64,000 nucleotides of DNA, taken from assembly GCA_900316565.1 (NCBI GenBank), contig ONDK01000005.1, positions 1 to 64,000 of the forward strand. The letters run 5' to 3'. Within the stretch, counting starts at the first letter, position 1, and each line of letters opens with the position of its first letter. The stretch comes from an uncultured Prevotella sp. GTDB taxonomy: Bacteria; Bacteroidota; Bacteroidia; Bacteroidales; Bacteroidaceae. The position numbers and the translations under genes are program-made. Shown here one piece after another: positions 45,060-55,296 of the stretch. The notes beneath the pieces are model-generated. The model saw only the letters and a program-made list of their open reading frames with translations, was not told the origin of the DNA and ran no database searches.

Positions 45060-46351
45060 CTTACTATAGATTTTATGGTTCCTTTCTCAAGTGTAGTCTC
45101 TATCTCACTGCCAGGTTTCAACTCCTTGGCATCGCGAATGGCATGTCCGTTTATACGCGTTATACTGTAACCGTAGCGCAGCATTCTCTTGGGGTCTAAG
45201 GTGCGCAACTGCAGTTCCAGTTGTTTCAAGTGGTTTCTGTAGTCATCAAGGAGATGTCCCTGCGCATTATGAAGGAGGCGCACTACCGTCGTATAAGCCA
45301 ACCTTTTGCTTTGCATACAAGCGTCGCTGGCTGAGCGAAGGGCCATGGCAGCATTTTCCAGTCGTGCTTCCTCTTTGGTCTTTACCATGGAGAACAGCAG
45401 CGGTATCTGTCTCACCAGTCTATCCAGCCTCATCTTCTCATAGTCAAGTGCGTGCTCTATGTTGTTTACTATTGCATTCTGGGCGTCCTGAAGGAATGTG
45501 TATACTCGTGCAAGATTATCGATGAGCAATGCCGCGGCGGCTGTTGGTGTCTTCACGCGTGTATTGGATACCATGTCGAGGACACACTCATCACGGTCAT
45601 GACCTATTCCCGTGATAATCGGCAGAGGGAAGTTTGCAACATTCTCAGCGAGTGCCAGCGTGTCAAAACCGCTGAAGTCGGCCGTACCACCTCCTCCACG
45701 AATGATTACCACCACGTCGAAATCGTCAATTCTATCGTTTATCCTGTCCAGGGCTGCAATGACACTCTCCTCTACCCTTTCACCTTGCATCACAGCGGTG
45801 AATAGTTCCGTTTGGAAGACGAAACCGTAATCATTGTCCGAGAGTTGGTTGCAGAAGTCGCCATAGCCGGCCGCAGTGGCTGAGGAGATGACCGCTATAT
45901 TCTGTGCGAACATCGGGATGACGAGCTCCTTTTGAAGGTCAAAGACCCCTTCAGACTTCAGTTGCCGTATAATCTCCTGACGTTTGCGAGCCATATCTCC
46001 AAGTGTAAACTCCGGATTTATATCAGTAACAATCCAGGAGAAGCCATACTGCTCATGAAACTGCGGATAGACCCTCAGCAACACTTTCATGCCCTTAGCA
46101 AGGCTCTGCCCTGTAATGCGCTCGAAATAGGGACGTATCACCATCCACGTACTTCTCCAGCATTTTGCCGAGGCCTTGGCAACAGGCGTGTTTGAGGCAC
46201 CTTCCTTCTCAATGAGTTCCATGTAACAATGGCCATGGTTCTCCCTACATTCCGACAGCTCAGCCTCTACCCAGTACTCTTGTGTAAGGGTCGTCTCGAT
46301 AACCTTGCGAACGAGGCCGTTCAGTTCATATAGTGTAAGGTGCTTCTGCAT
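45056..46351 (-). CDS. xseA: Exodeoxyribonuclease VII large subunit
   Basis: Single-strand DNA exonuclease used in repair. 431 residues: N-terminal OB-fold (YWVEAELSECRENHGHCYMEL), catalytic domain with GYGDFCNQL, VIIRGGGGTADFSGFD and TGIGHDRDECVLDMVSNTRVKTPTAAA, then a coiled coil and C-terminal strand. It follows the subtilase gene by 27 bp. Confidence 0.94.
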   Translation of the reverse strand: MQKHLTLYELNGLVRKVIETTLTQEYWVEAELSECRENHGHCYMELIEKEGASNTPVAKASAKCWRSTWMVIRPYFERITGQSLAKGMKVLLRVYPQFHEQYGFSWIVTDINPEFTLGDMARKRQEIIRQLKSEGVFDLQKELVIPMFAQNIAVISSATAAGYGDFCNQLSDNDYGFVFQTELFTAVMQGERVEESVIAALDRINDRIDDFDVVVIIRGGGGTADFSGFDTLALAENVANFPLPIITGIGHDRDECVLDMVSNTRVKTPTAAAALLIDNLARVYTFLQDAQNAIVNNIEHALDYEKMRLDRLVRQIPLLFSMVKTKEEARLENAAMALRSASDACMQSKRLAYTTVVRLLHNAQGHLLDDYRNHLKQLELQLRTLDPKRMLRYGYSITRINGHAIRDAKELKPGSEIETTLEKGTIKSIVR

Positions 46352-46378
46352 ATTTCCAATTGCTTTATGCCACGGTAG

Positions 46379-47788
46379 CTACCGGCCAAGTCCTATCTGA
46401 TAAGCTTTCCAAAAGTCCGGGGTGCCGAAACCATATATATTGTCAGGATGTTCAACATTATTTCCGGACTCCCTGACGATGTCTACAATCTGCCGGGCTG
46501 TCTTATTGGGAAGAGCCTGCCACAGACAAGCCACCATTCCGGCAAGGGTCGGACACGAGAAAGACGTGCCGTTGTCATGCTGTATGGAGCCACTGCCACT
46601 GACAACCGATGTTGAACTGCCTATTGCCATAACGTCAGGCTTCACCCGTCCGTCGGCAGTTGGTCCGACAGAGCTAAAAGGAGAGTTAAGGCCCTGATAG
46701 GTAACAGCGCCAACGGTAAGTATGTCGCGTGCGTCTGCGGGAAATCCGATTTTCTTCCATGAGCCCATGCCGTCGTTTCCGGCACTGTTGACGCAGATAA
46801 TACCCTTGGCTGCCAACATGGATGCCGTCCGGGATATCAAAGCCGTCACTCCGTCCTGCTCATAATAATGGTGGTTGACGAACGGATCGTCAAAATGATG
46901 ATAGCTAAGAGATGATGATATAATGTCTACCCCGACACTGTCGGCAAATTCCGCCGCCTCAGCCCAGTAGTCCTCCTCAACGATATTCTCCGAGCCATAG
47001 TCCTCCGAGCGCAGAAGAAGATAACCAGCGTCGGGAGCTGTACCCACGAAGATGTTCGGCTGATTCATGGCCATAGTCGAAAGGACTTTCGTTCCATGGT
47101 CCATCTGCTTGTATATACTTGACGGCGACGGAACGACGAAGTTATGAGAGCCGATTATATTGACATTGTTGAACGCCTTAATCTTGTCTACATTCATGAA
47201 GCCGGCATCAATAACGGCAATGGTCATTCCCTTTCCTCTGAACCCGGCATCATGAAGGCGCACACCATCGAGACTCTCTATCTGCGCTTGTCCGTCACCA
47301 TAGTACTTCCCGCTGACAGTATCCCAACTCTGGAACTTCGGCTCTATATAGTCGCGTCCGAGTGGCGCAGGTATGGAGTCGAGCGATTCCCACACCTTCA
47401 GGGTCTTGCTGACAAAAGGAAGACGCTGAAGATGTTCCAGACGCTGGCGGTTCTCACTTCTCACAAGGACCGTATTGTTCCATTTGCTGACGCCCACCAC
47501 CTCGACACCGTGCCGTTGTATCTGCCTCAGGTATGCCGGAGAAACGGGCAGGTCGGTAGAGTCTATAGCCAATCCCTGCCTGCGGCGACGTTCTATGCTC
47601 TTCAGAGACAGGAACTTCTCCGGTTCAGAAAGGCTGAAGGGTGTCTCCGCCTTGTCTTTCAGCGTGATGCGGTATATGTAGTTTTTGCCTTCTGGATTTG
47701 GTATTATCTCCGTATAGGTCTTGCTACCTGAAGCAAATGCAATAACAGCGATAAATCCCAACAGTATTGGCAGTATCAGTTTTTTCAT
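46379..47788 (-). CDS. Secreted S8-family serine peptidase (subtilase)
   Basis: 469 residues with a signal peptide (about 1-20). The prodomain-like region is at about 25-150. The catalytic domain has Asp in AVIDAGFMN, His in MDHGTKVLSTMA and Ser in NGTSFSCPTLAG, with oxyanion Asn in VNSAGNDGMGS. All triad residues are present, so it should be active outside the cytoplasm. No type IX sorting domain is visible. It leads the xseA-xseB operon, an odd pairing with no evident functional link. Confidence 0.92.
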   Translation of the reverse strand: MKKLILPILLGFIAVIAFASGSKTYTEIIPNPEGKNYIYRITLKDKAETPFSLSEPEKFLSLKSIERRRRQGLAIDSTDLPVSPAYLRQIQRHGVEVVGVSKWNNTVLVRSENRQRLEHLQRLPFVSKTLKVWESLDSIPAPLGRDYIEPKFQSWDTVSGKYYGDGQAQIESLDGVRLHDAGFRGKGMTIAVIDAGFMNVDKIKAFNNVNIIGSHNFVVPSPSSIYKQMDHGTKVLSTMAMNQPNIFVGTAPDAGYLLLRSEDYGSENIVEEDYWAEAAEFADSVGVDIISSSLSYHHFDDPFVNHHYYEQDGVTALISRTASMLAAKGIICVNSAGNDGMGSWKKIGFPADARDILTVGAVTYQGLNSPFSSVGPTADGRVKPDVMAIGSSTSVVSGSGSIQHDNGTSFSCPTLAGMVACLWQALPNKTARQIVDIVRESGNNVEHPDNIYGFGTPDFWKAYQIGLGR

Positions 47789-47810
47789 ATTTCGTTAGAC
47801 GATTTAAGTG

Positions 47811-47818
47811 CAAAGGTA
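47811..47818 (-). promoter_or_regulatory. -7 element of the subtilase-xseA-xseB operon
   Basis: TACCTTTG on the minus strand, 22 bp before the ATG. The -33 region is not consensus. Confidence 0.5.
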
Positions 47819-47894
47819 ATACAATATATGTAAAGAACTGTACAATTAGCCATAAAAAATTCTCATACTCTATCCAAAGACCATAATAAAATGT

Positions 47895-47902
47895 TATCTT
47901 TG
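47895..47902 (+). promoter_or_regulatory. -7 element of the helicase-exonuclease gene
   Basis: TATCTTTG, 26 bp before the ATG, in the divergent intergenic region shared with the subtilase operon. Confidence 0.5.
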
Positions 47903-47928
47903 CATGTAGCAACCAGAAACAAACAAGA

Positions 47929-50661
47929 ATGAACCATAACGAATATCTATCCCAGTTGGACGACTGTCAGCGCGAGGTCGTACAGGCGCGCAACGGCTAT
48001 CACCTTGTTCTTGCTCCTCCGGGATGCGGCAAGACGCATACCCTCGCCGAGAGGATATGCTATGCCCATGACCTTGGTGTGCCGTATGACGACATGCTCT
48101 GTCTGACATTCACCAACCGTGCGTCGCGCGAAATGCTCAACAGGATAAGCAAACGCATCAACGATGACACCGTCGCTGACCTGCAGGTCGGCAATGTCCA
48201 CCGTTATTGTTCCCGTTTTCTCTTCGACAGTGGGGTTGTCAACGCCGACTCATCGATTATCGACGATGAGGAAGCGGTAAGCATCATTGCCGACTACATG
48301 CACGAGGATGACGAGACGGTAATGGGCGATTACCGCCGATATAAGGTATATCAGGAGATTATCTTCTTCCAGCATCTCATGTATCAAATAGAACATGAGC
48401 ATCCCATGCAGATCTATCTGCATCCTGAGTCGTTCACAGAGGAGAACCGCCTGGCCCTGAAGAAAATATGTCAGTTGCAGAAGTTCGACTTCAACATTAA
48501 GTCGATGATTGACATTTACCATAACGCAGGAGCGTATATCGACGACGCCAACGCTCCACTTGTAGGCCAGGACATGGCAAAGAGCATAAGAAACCTGACG
48601 CTGAAGATGTACTATGCCCATATGTTTGAGCAGTACAAACGTGAGAACGACATGCTCGACTTCGAGGACCTGCTGCTCTACACCTATGACGCTTACAGGG
48701 AGGACAAAGCCAAACCCACGGAGCAACGCGCCTATGACTACTATCACTGGATACAGGTCGACGAGGTTCAAGACCTCAACGAGATGCAGCTGGCCATCAT
48801 AGACCTGCTCACGGCGGAGAAGGACTATACTGTCATGTACCTCGGTGATGAGCAACAAGCCATTTTCTCTTTTATGGGAGCAAAGATGGAGACGCTTATG
48901 GAACTCCGCATGCGCTGTAAGGGCCATATACATCATCTGACAAAGAACCACCGTTCACCGAGTTACCTGCTGGATGTCTTCAACGACTATGCCTCCAAGA
49001 CACTGAACATAAAAACCGACCTACTGCCAACCACCGACCGGAAAGTTAAGGCCACAACAGATGATCTGCGGATAATAACCTCCAAGACCATCGATAAGGA
49101 GATAGAAGATGTCGCCACCCTTGCCGCGGAGCTGCTGGACAAGCATCCCGACGACCGCACGGCCGTGATAGTAAGTTCCAACCGTGATGCTGATGCTATC
49201 AGTGACGCCATGACCACTCAGGCCATACCGCACTTCAAGGTGTCAGGCAAGGACCTGTTCTCCACCAACGAGATGAAACTCCTCTTCGCTCATCTCGATG
49301 TCGTAACGAACGAGACCAATTTCATCAGCTGGGCCAGGGTGCTCAAAGGCATGAAAGTCTTTCAGACAAATTCACTGGCAAGACGGTTTCTGAGAAAGCT
49401 GAAGATGCTGTCGCTGACACCGGTCGATTTTATGCAGTACAACCGCAGTTCATACATCCTGGAGTTTCTGAAGAGCTATAAGAGTGGTCCTCTTGTTGTT
49501 TTCGACACGGAAACCACAGGTCTTGACGTGTTCTCCGACGATATTATTGAGATATCAGCCATCAAGGTTCTAAACGGCAAGCAGGTCGGTGACCCCTTGG
49601 ACCTATACATCAGGACCGACAAGGAGATACCGCCAATGCTTGGCAGTAAGGCCAACCCGATGTATGACATTTACAAAGAGAAAAATGAACATGGAGAGCT
49701 GCTAAGCCATGAGGATGCCCTAAGGACTTTTCTGACGTTCATCGGCGACGGCCCCATTGTCGGACATAACGTCAACTACGACTACAACATCCTCGACAAC
49801 AATATGAAACGTTATCTTGACGACAGCATGCGAGCTCATCCAAATGTCTATTATGATACGCTAAAGCTGACACGTCTCCTGATACCGAACCTCCACAGCT
49901 ACAAGTTGGAGGCTCTCCTTGCCGCCTTCAAGTTGGAGGGAACCAACTCCCATCAGGCTATCGACGATACGGCCGCCACCGTCAGTCTGCTCGTCTTCTG
50001 TTATCAGAAGGCATTAGAAAAGGCAGGCTCGCAGGCTGCCTTCATCAACCACCCGAAGGTCATTCCACTCGGCGACAAATTGCGTCGGAACTATTTTGGA
50101 CTTTACAGCAGGACTCTCCATAACCTCTATGCTGACGTCGCTACAGCAGAGCCTCCTCTCATCCGTGAGCTTAAAGAGGCATACAAATATCTTGATGATG
50201 GCGACTATATAAATAATGTAGAGAAATTCAACTATGTCCTTGACTACATATCAGGTGATATCCTTGAACCGGAATACCGCCACCGTCCCCTCCTCGACCA
50301 GTTGGCACGGTATCTCATAGATCTCAACACGATGAAGGAAGCCGACTTCTGCAACTCCAAGAGCATTAAGGAGAAGATTTACGTCACCACTGTTCACAAG
50401 GCGAAAGGTCTGGAGTTTGACAATGTCATTGTCTTCGACGCGGCTGACGGACGCTACCCCAACTACTTCAATAACGACAAACGGAAAGACGAAGAGGACG
50501 CACGGAAGTTCTACGTAGCCATCTCCAGGGCACAGGAGCGGCTGTACATAACATACGCCTTACAGCAAATCGACAAATACGGTAGAACGCATAACAGGGA
50601 GCTAACGCCTTTCATGGCTGAGATAATGAGCCATTTCAACCATTACCAACAACGAATGTAG
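47929..50661 (+). CDS. UvrD-like SF1A helicase with an embedded DEDDh 3'-5' exonuclease
   Basis: 910 residues. Helicase motifs: Walker A LAPPGCGKT (28-36), TFTNRASREM, Walker B QVDEVQDLN (276-284), GDEQQAIFSFMGA (306-318), TVHKAKGLEFDNV (821-833) and VAISRAQERLYIT (863-875). Residues about 520-695, between the two helicase halves, are a DnaQ-type exonuclease. ExoI is FDTETTGLD (Asp526, Glu528), ExoII is GHNVNYDYN (Asp618), and ExoIII is HQAIDD (His675, Asp680). Both activities look intact. The protein could unwind and trim DNA ends in repair or recombination. It is a single gene between bidirectionally terminated neighbours, with no defence genes beside it. Confidence 0.9.
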   Translation: MNHNEYLSQLDDCQREVVQARNGYHLVLAPPGCGKTHTLAERICYAHDLGVPYDDMLCLTFTNRASREMLNRISKRINDDTVADLQVGNVHRYCSRFLFDSGVVNADSSIIDDEEAVSIIADYMHEDDETVMGDYRRYKVYQEIIFFQHLMYQIEHEHPMQIYLHPESFTEENRLALKKICQLQKFDFNIKSMIDIYHNAGAYIDDANAPLVGQDMAKSIRNLTLKMYYAHMFEQYKRENDMLDFEDLLLYTYDAYREDKAKPTEQRAYDYYHWIQVDEVQDLNEMQLAIIDLLTAEKDYTVMYLGDEQQAIFSFMGAKMETLMELRMRCKGHIHHLTKNHRSPSYLLDVFNDYASKTLNIKTDLLPTTDRKVKATTDDLRIITSKTIDKEIEDVATLAAELLDKHPDDRTAVIVSSNRDADAISDAMTTQAIPHFKVSGKDLFSTNEMKLLFAHLDVVTNETNFISWARVLKGMKVFQTNSLARRFLRKLKMLSLTPVDFMQYNRSSYILEFLKSYKSGPLVVFDTETTGLDVFSDDIIEISAIKVLNGKQVGDPLDLYIRTDKEIPPMLGSKANPMYDIYKEKNEHGELLSHEDALRTFLTFIGDGPIVGHNVNYDYNILDNNMKRYLDDSMRAHPNVYYDTLKLTRLLIPNLHSYKLEALLAAFKLEGTNSHQAIDDTAATVSLLVFCYQKALEKAGSQAAFINHPKVIPLGDKLRRNYFGLYSRTLHNLYADVATAEPPLIRELKEAYKYLDDGDYINNVEKFNYVLDYISGDILEPEYRHRPLLDQLARYLIDLNTMKEADFCNSKSIKEKIYVTTVHKAKGLEFDNVIVFDAADGRYPNYFNNDKRKDEEDARKFYVAISRAQERLYITYALQQIDKYGRTHNRELTPFMAEIMSHFNHYQQRM

Positions 50662-50764
50662 TCTCCTGACTTACATCTCATGGAAACTATTAAAGATGTA
50701 AATATGATTAGGGCATTACCATAGTCCTTTAATACGAAAGACACGGTCCTTATCCAACAGCAAC

Positions 50765-50797
50765 AAAAAAGCCTTCCCTTTGTAGGGAAGGCTTTTT
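50765..50797. terminator. Bidirectional terminator between the helicase gene and pheS
   Basis: AAAAAAGCCTTCCC, a short loop, then GGGAAGGCTTTTT. Runs of A and T flank both sides, so it can stop transcripts arriving from either direction. Confidence 0.92.
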
Positions 50798-50816
50798 GTA
50801 TTTTGAGAATTACTTA

Positions 50817-51857
50817 TTAATAAGCACTTTCAAACTCTCTGAGGAATCGTGTATCGTTCTCAGAGAACATACGGAGATCGCTCACGCGATACTTAAGGTT
50901 TGCGATACGCTCAACACCCATTCCGAAAGCATAACCGGTATAGACGTTCGGGTCTATGCCACAAGCAGCGAGGTCATGTGGGTCTACCATACCACAACCA
51001 AGGATTTCCACCCATCCAGTGCCCTTACAGAAGCCGCAACCCTTACCGCCACAGATATTGCAGGAGATGTCCATTTCCGCACTTGGCTCGGTGAACGGGA
51101 AATAGCTTGGACGCAGACGAATCTTTGTGTCCGGTCCGAACATCTCACGCGCAAAGGTCAGGAGCACCTGCTTCAGGTCGGTGAAACCAACGTTCTTGTC
51201 GACATACAAGCCCTCCACCTGATGGAAGAAACAGTGGGCACGTGCTGAGATAGCCTCGTTACGATAAACACGTCCTGGGCACAGCACACGAATTGGCGGC
51301 TCATGAGTTTCCATGTAATGAGCCTCATCACCTGAAGTATGACTGCGAAGAAGGACATTCTTCGTCACGTCGTTAGGATCACTCTGCTCAATAAAGAAAG
51401 TATCCTGCATGTCGCGTGCCGGATGGTCCGCGGCGAAATTCAGCATGGTAAACACATGCTTGTCGTCGTCGACCTCCGGGCCCTGGTACAGGGTGAAGCC
51501 CATACGGCTGAAGATGTCGATAATCTCGTTCTTAACAACAGTCAGAGGATGGCGTGTGCCAAGCTCCACAGGATATGCCGTACGTGTCAGATCTATATCA
51601 TCGCTCTGCGCCTCCTGGGTCTCCAGTTGGTCGCGGAGCTCATTAATCTTCTCCTGGGCTTTCGTCTTGAGTTCGTTAATCTTTATGCCAATAGCCTTCT
51701 TCTGATCCTTGGCAACATTACGGAACTCACCCATCAGCTCGCTGACGGCTCCTTTCTTGCTCAGGTACTTCAGACGCAACTGCTCAAGCTGCTCGGCATT
51801 CTCGGCATGTGCTTTCTGCACCTCATCAAGAAGTGCATCTATCTTTTCTAATAACAT
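50817..51857 (-). CDS. pheS: Phenylalanyl-tRNA synthetase alpha subunit
   Basis: 346 residues. N-terminal coiled coil that binds tRNA, then the class II core: HPLTVVKNEIIDIFSRMGF, FFIEQSDPNDVTKNVLLRSHTS, ALRPSYFPFTEPSAEMD-like RLRPSYFPFTEPSAEMD, and GMGVERIANLKY (motif 3). The beta subunit is not in the window. It has its own promoter (51892-51922). Confidence 0.95.
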   Translation of the reverse strand: MLLEKIDALLDEVQKAHAENAEQLEQLRLKYLSKKGAVSELMGEFRNVAKDQKKAIGIKINELKTKAQEKINELRDQLETQEAQSDDIDLTRTAYPVELGTRHPLTVVKNEIIDIFSRMGFTLYQGPEVDDDKHVFTMLNFAADHPARDMQDTFFIEQSDPNDVTKNVLLRSHTSGDEAHYMETHEPPIRVLCPGRVYRNEAISARAHCFFHQVEGLYVDKNVGFTDLKQVLLTFAREMFGPDTKIRLRPSYFPFTEPSAEMDISCNICGGKGCGFCKGTGWVEILGCGMVDPHDLAACGIDPNVYTGYAFGMGVERIANLKYRVSDLRMFSENDTRFLREFESAY

Positions 51858-51891
51858 AATTAGTTTACCTCTGTTTTTTCCAATTTATCTG

Positions 51892-51922
51892 CAAAGATAC
51901 AACAAACGGGAGACAACACAAA
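51892..51922 (-). promoter_or_regulatory. Promoter of pheS
   Basis: TTTG (51922-51919), 19 bp, TATCTTTG (51899-51892) on the minus strand: full consensus. Confidence 0.75.
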
Positions 51923-52017
51923 AAGAAAAACACATTTTTCAATCTATCCGGCTGAATTTTAGGACAGAACGAACCATGCGACTTCACAAAAAAAATCTTC
52001 CGTTCTTGTCACGTTTC

Positions 52018-52833
52018 TTACCCGAGCACCTCTGCCATCTGTTGCTGAAGGTCCTTAGCCTTTTCCGCAGCAGCCTCGGCAAAGTCCTTGCCATTAGAAG
52101 CGTAGATGATACCACGCGACGAGTTGACAAGAAGGCCACAGTCCTTAATCATGCCATACTTGCAAACCTCCTGCAGACTTCCACCTTGCGCGCCCACACC
52201 TGGAACAAGGAGGAAATGGTTTGGTGCCACACGGCGTATATCCTCAAACATCTTTCCCTGTGTGGCTCCGACGACATACATCATATTCTCGTCATTGCCC
52301 CACTCCTGACCCCTACGGATCACCTTTTCAAAAAGACGCTCGCCGTCCTTGTCCTCGGTAAGCTGGAAGTCATGACTACCCTTATTGCTGGTGAGAGCAA
52401 GCAGAATGACCCACTTGTCCTTATATCCGAGGAACGGTGTCACGCTGTCCTCACCCATATAAGGTGCGACGGTGAGAGCATCAAGGTCATACTCCTCAAA
52501 GAAGGTCCGCGCATACATAGCGGAGGTATTCCCGATGTCGCCACGCTTCGCGTCAGCAATGACGAAATGGTTCGGATAGTTCTCCTTCAGATAGTTTACC
52601 GTGCGCTCGAAAGCCGCAATACCTTTCACCCCAGAAGCCTCATAGAAGGCTAGGTTCGGCTTGTAAGCCACGCAATAGGGTGCCGTAGCGTCTATAATAG
52701 CCTTGTTGAAAGCATACACGGGGTCATCCTCCTTAAGGAGGAACTCCGGAATCTTCCGTGTGTCAGTGTCCAAGCCGACGCACAGGAAACTCTTCTTAGA
52801 AAATATCTGATTGACTAATTCTTTTCTGTTCAT
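52018..52833 (-). CDS. pyrF: Orotidine 5'-phosphate decarboxylase
   Basis: Last step of UMP synthesis. 271 residues, of the longer type 2 family. The catalytic charged network is in [31 protein letters not shown] opens the barrel and [10 protein letters not shown] carries the phosphate loop. It lies 44 bp downstream of prfA and probably ends the purM-prfA-pyrF transcript. Confidence 0.95.
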   Translation of the reverse strand: MNRKELVNQIFSKKSFLCVGLDTDTRKIPEFLLKEDDPVYAFNKAIIDATAPYCVAYKPNLAFYEASGVKGIAAFERTVNYLKENYPNHFVIADAKRGDIGNTSAMYARTFFEEYDLDALTVAPYMGEDSVTPFLGYKDKWVILLALTSNKGSHDFQLTEDKDGERLFEKVIRRGQEWGNDENMMYVVGATQGKMFEDIRRVAPNHFLLVPGVGAQGGSLQEVCKYGMIKDCGLLVNSSRGIIYASNGKDFAEAAAEKAKDLQQQMAEVLG

Positions 52834-52877
52834 GATTAAGACGTGAAAAATCCCCTTGAGAAAGAGGAACGTTTTCT

Positions 52878-53981
52878 TTACAATTCCGATTCTTTCAGTT
52901 TCTCGGCATTCTCCGCAACAGTCAGCGCGTCTATCATTGCCTGAATATCGCCACCGAGGAAGCCTTGCAGGTCATGGGTGGTGTATCCTATACGATGGTC
53001 GGTGACACGTCCTTGCGGGAAGTTGTATGTACGGATCTTTGCCGAGCGGTCACCGGTGGAGACCAGTGAGCGGCGTCGGTTGGAGATGTCGTCGACATAT
53101 TTCTGATGCTCGTGGTCGTAGATGTAAGTGTACAGACGGCTCAGAGCACGCTCCTTGTTCTTTGGCTGGTCGCGTGTCTCGGTACACTCGATAAGTATCT
53201 CCTCCACCTCGCCGGTCTCAGGATTCTTCCACGGATAACGCAGACGCACGCCTGAGCTGACCTTATTGACATTCTGACCACCGGCACCGGAGGAGCGGAA
53301 GGTATCCCACTTGATATCACCTTCATTGATATGCACCTCGAACTTCTCGGCCTCAGGGAGGACGGCGACAGTAGCGGCAGAGGTGTGCATACGTCCCTGT
53401 GTCTCCGTTGCCGGCACACGCTGCACACGATGTACACCCGACTCATATTTCAGAGTGCCATAGACGTTGTCGCCCTCCACGGCGAAGTCTATCTCCTTAT
53501 ATCCGCCTACCGTACCCTCGTTGGCATCGGTGACAGAGAGCTTCCAGCCCTTCTTTTCACAATAGCGTTTGTACATGTTGAAGAGGTCGCCGGCGAAAAG
53601 GGCAGCCTCATCACCACCAGTACCGGCACGTATCTCCATCTGAACGTTCTTGGCGTCCTCAGGGTCCTTAGGTACGAGAGCGAGTTTTATCTCCTCCTCC
53701 AGCTTAGGCTGAAGGTCCTCATTCTCTGAGAGTTCCTCACGTGCCAGTTCCTTCATGTCAGGGTCCTTCTCATTGGCCAGCACGTCCTTAGCTTCCTTTA
53801 TCGCATTGAGGCAGGCAACGTATTTCTTTCGCACTGCCATGATATCTTCCAGTTCCTTATATTCTTTCGTAAGCTTGACATAGCGTTGCTGGTCGGCAAT
53901 GACCGCAGGGTCGGTAATCAGTGTGCCGACCTCTTCGAAACGTGCCTCCAGTCCGTCAAGTTTTTCCAGTATGTTGTTCAT
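52878..53981 (-). CDS. prfA: Peptide chain release factor 1
   Basis: Ends translation at UAA and UAG. 367 residues. The catalytic GGQ sits in [17 protein letters not shown]. The codon-recognition PxT-type element is in [18 protein letters not shown] (PAT). [17 protein letters not shown] is also conserved. It starts 18 bp after purM. Confidence 0.95.
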   Translation of the reverse strand: MNNILEKLDGLEARFEEVGTLITDPAVIADQQRYVKLTKEYKELEDIMAVRKKYVACLNAIKEAKDVLANEKDPDMKELAREELSENEDLQPKLEEEIKLALVPKDPEDAKNVQMEIRAGTGGDEAALFAGDLFNMYKRYCEKKGWKLSVTDANEGTVGGYKEIDFAVEGDNVYGTLKYESGVHRVQRVPATETQGRMHTSAATVAVLPEAEKFEVHINEGDIKWDTFRSSGAGGQNVNKVSSGVRLRYPWKNPETGEVEEILIECTETRDQPKNKERALSRLYTYIYDHEHQKYVDDISNRRRSLVSTGDRSAKIRTYNFPQGRVTDHRIGYTTHDLQGFLGGDIQAMIDALTVAENAEKLKESEL

Positions 53982-53999
53982 CTTCCTTGCAAAGCGTTA

Positions 54000-55163
54000 T
54001 TAATAATTGAACACTCCGAACTCACTCTTTATAGTCAGCGAGCGTTTGCCTTCCTCAATATATCCTATCTTCTGTGCATCGATGTTAAAACTCTTGCTGA
54101 TGGCGATAACCTTCTCAGCAATCTCCGGGCGCACATAGATTTCCATACGGTGTCCCATGTTGAAGACCTGATACATCTCCTTCCAGTCGGTGCCGCTCTC
54201 ATCGTGGATGAGCTTGAACAGAGGAGGCACAGGGAACATATTGTCTTTGACCACATGGCAGTTCTCACCTACGAAGTGCAGGACCTTTGTCTGCGCGCCA
54301 CCCGTGCAATGGACCATTCCGTGAATTTCCGGACGGAGCTCATCGAGAAGTTTCTTTATCACCGGAGCATAGGTACGCGTCGGGGAGAGCACAAGTTCAC
54401 CAGCATTCACCGGCACTCCCTCAATCTTATCCGTGAGGTGTTTGTCGCCGCTATAAACCAGTTCGTCCGGCACCTTATGGTCATAGCTCTCCGGGAATTT
54501 CTCGGCAAGGTACTTGGCGAAGACATCATGACGAGCGCTGGTCAGGCCGTTGCTGCCCATGCCGCCATTATAACGATGCTCATAAGTAGACTGACCTGTT
54601 GATGACAGACCGACGATAACATCGCCCGGGCGGATGTTGGCATTGTCTATGACGTCGGAGCGCTTCATTCGGCATGTAACCGTAGAGTCAACAATGATGG
54701 TGCGCACGAGGTCGCCGACGTCTGCTGTCTCTCCGCCGGTAGGCCATATACCGATACCCATCTCACGGAGCTCGGCGAGGAGCTCGTCGGTACCATTGAT
54801 GATGGCTGAGATGACCTCACCGGGGATAAGCATCTTATTGCGTCCGATGGTGGAGCTGACAAGGATATTGTCGACAGCGCCGACACAGAGAAGGTCATCA
54901 GTGTTCATCACCACAGCATCCTGCGCGATGCCTTTCCATACGCTAAGGTCGCCCGTTTCCTTCCAATACATATATGCAAGGCTCGACTTTGTTCCGGCGC
55001 CGTCGGCATGCATGATGTTGCAGTATTCCGGATCACCGCCGAGGATATCGGGGATAATCTTGCAGAACGCCATAGGGAATATACCCTTGTCGATGTTCTT
55101 TATCGCGTTGTGTACGTCTTCCTTCGCGGCACTCACGCCACGCATCATATATCTGTTGTTCAT
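54000..55163 (-). CDS. purM: Phosphoribosylformylglycinamidine cyclo-ligase
   Basis: ATP-dependent closure of FGAM to AIR in purine synthesis. 387 residues, longer than the 345 of E. coli PurM, as in other Bacteroidota. Motifs are HADGAGTKSSLAYMYWK, AVVMNTDDLLCVGA, GGETADVGDLVR, GLSSTGQS and MVHCTGGAQTKVLHF. With purC upstream it forms part of a minus-strand purine and general metabolism run. Confidence 0.93.
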   Translation of the reverse strand: MNNRYMMRGVSAAKEDVHNAIKNIDKGIFPMAFCKIIPDILGGDPEYCNIMHADGAGTKSSLAYMYWKETGDLSVWKGIAQDAVVMNTDDLLCVGAVDNILVSSTIGRNKMLIPGEVISAIINGTDELLAELREMGIGIWPTGGETADVGDLVRTIIVDSTVTCRMKRSDVIDNANIRPGDVIVGLSSTGQSTYEHRYNGGMGSNGLTSARHDVFAKYLAEKFPESYDHKVPDELVYSGDKHLTDKIEGVPVNAGELVLSPTRTYAPVIKKLLDELRPEIHGMVHCTGGAQTKVLHFVGENCHVVKDNMFPVPPLFKLIHDESGTDWKEMYQVFNMGHRMEIYVRPEIAEKVIAISKSFNIDAQKIGYIEEGKRSLTIKSEFGVFNY

Positions 55164-55296
55164 AAAAAAAGCCTCTCACTGTCTCCCGGGCTGCGTTTCC
55201 GGCATTTCCATGATAAACGAAGGAGGCAGTTTGATTAATTTGTTATACTTGTTTTATATTTTCCTTTTCTAAAGTATCCGCCAATGCCCGTGCGGT

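Noticed and set aside
55164..55232. Attenuator just upstream of purM
   Set aside because: A GAGGC followed by seven Ts stands directly before the ATG and a GCCTC lies upstream. The stem is only 5-6 bp with a loop of almost 50 nt, too weak to support.
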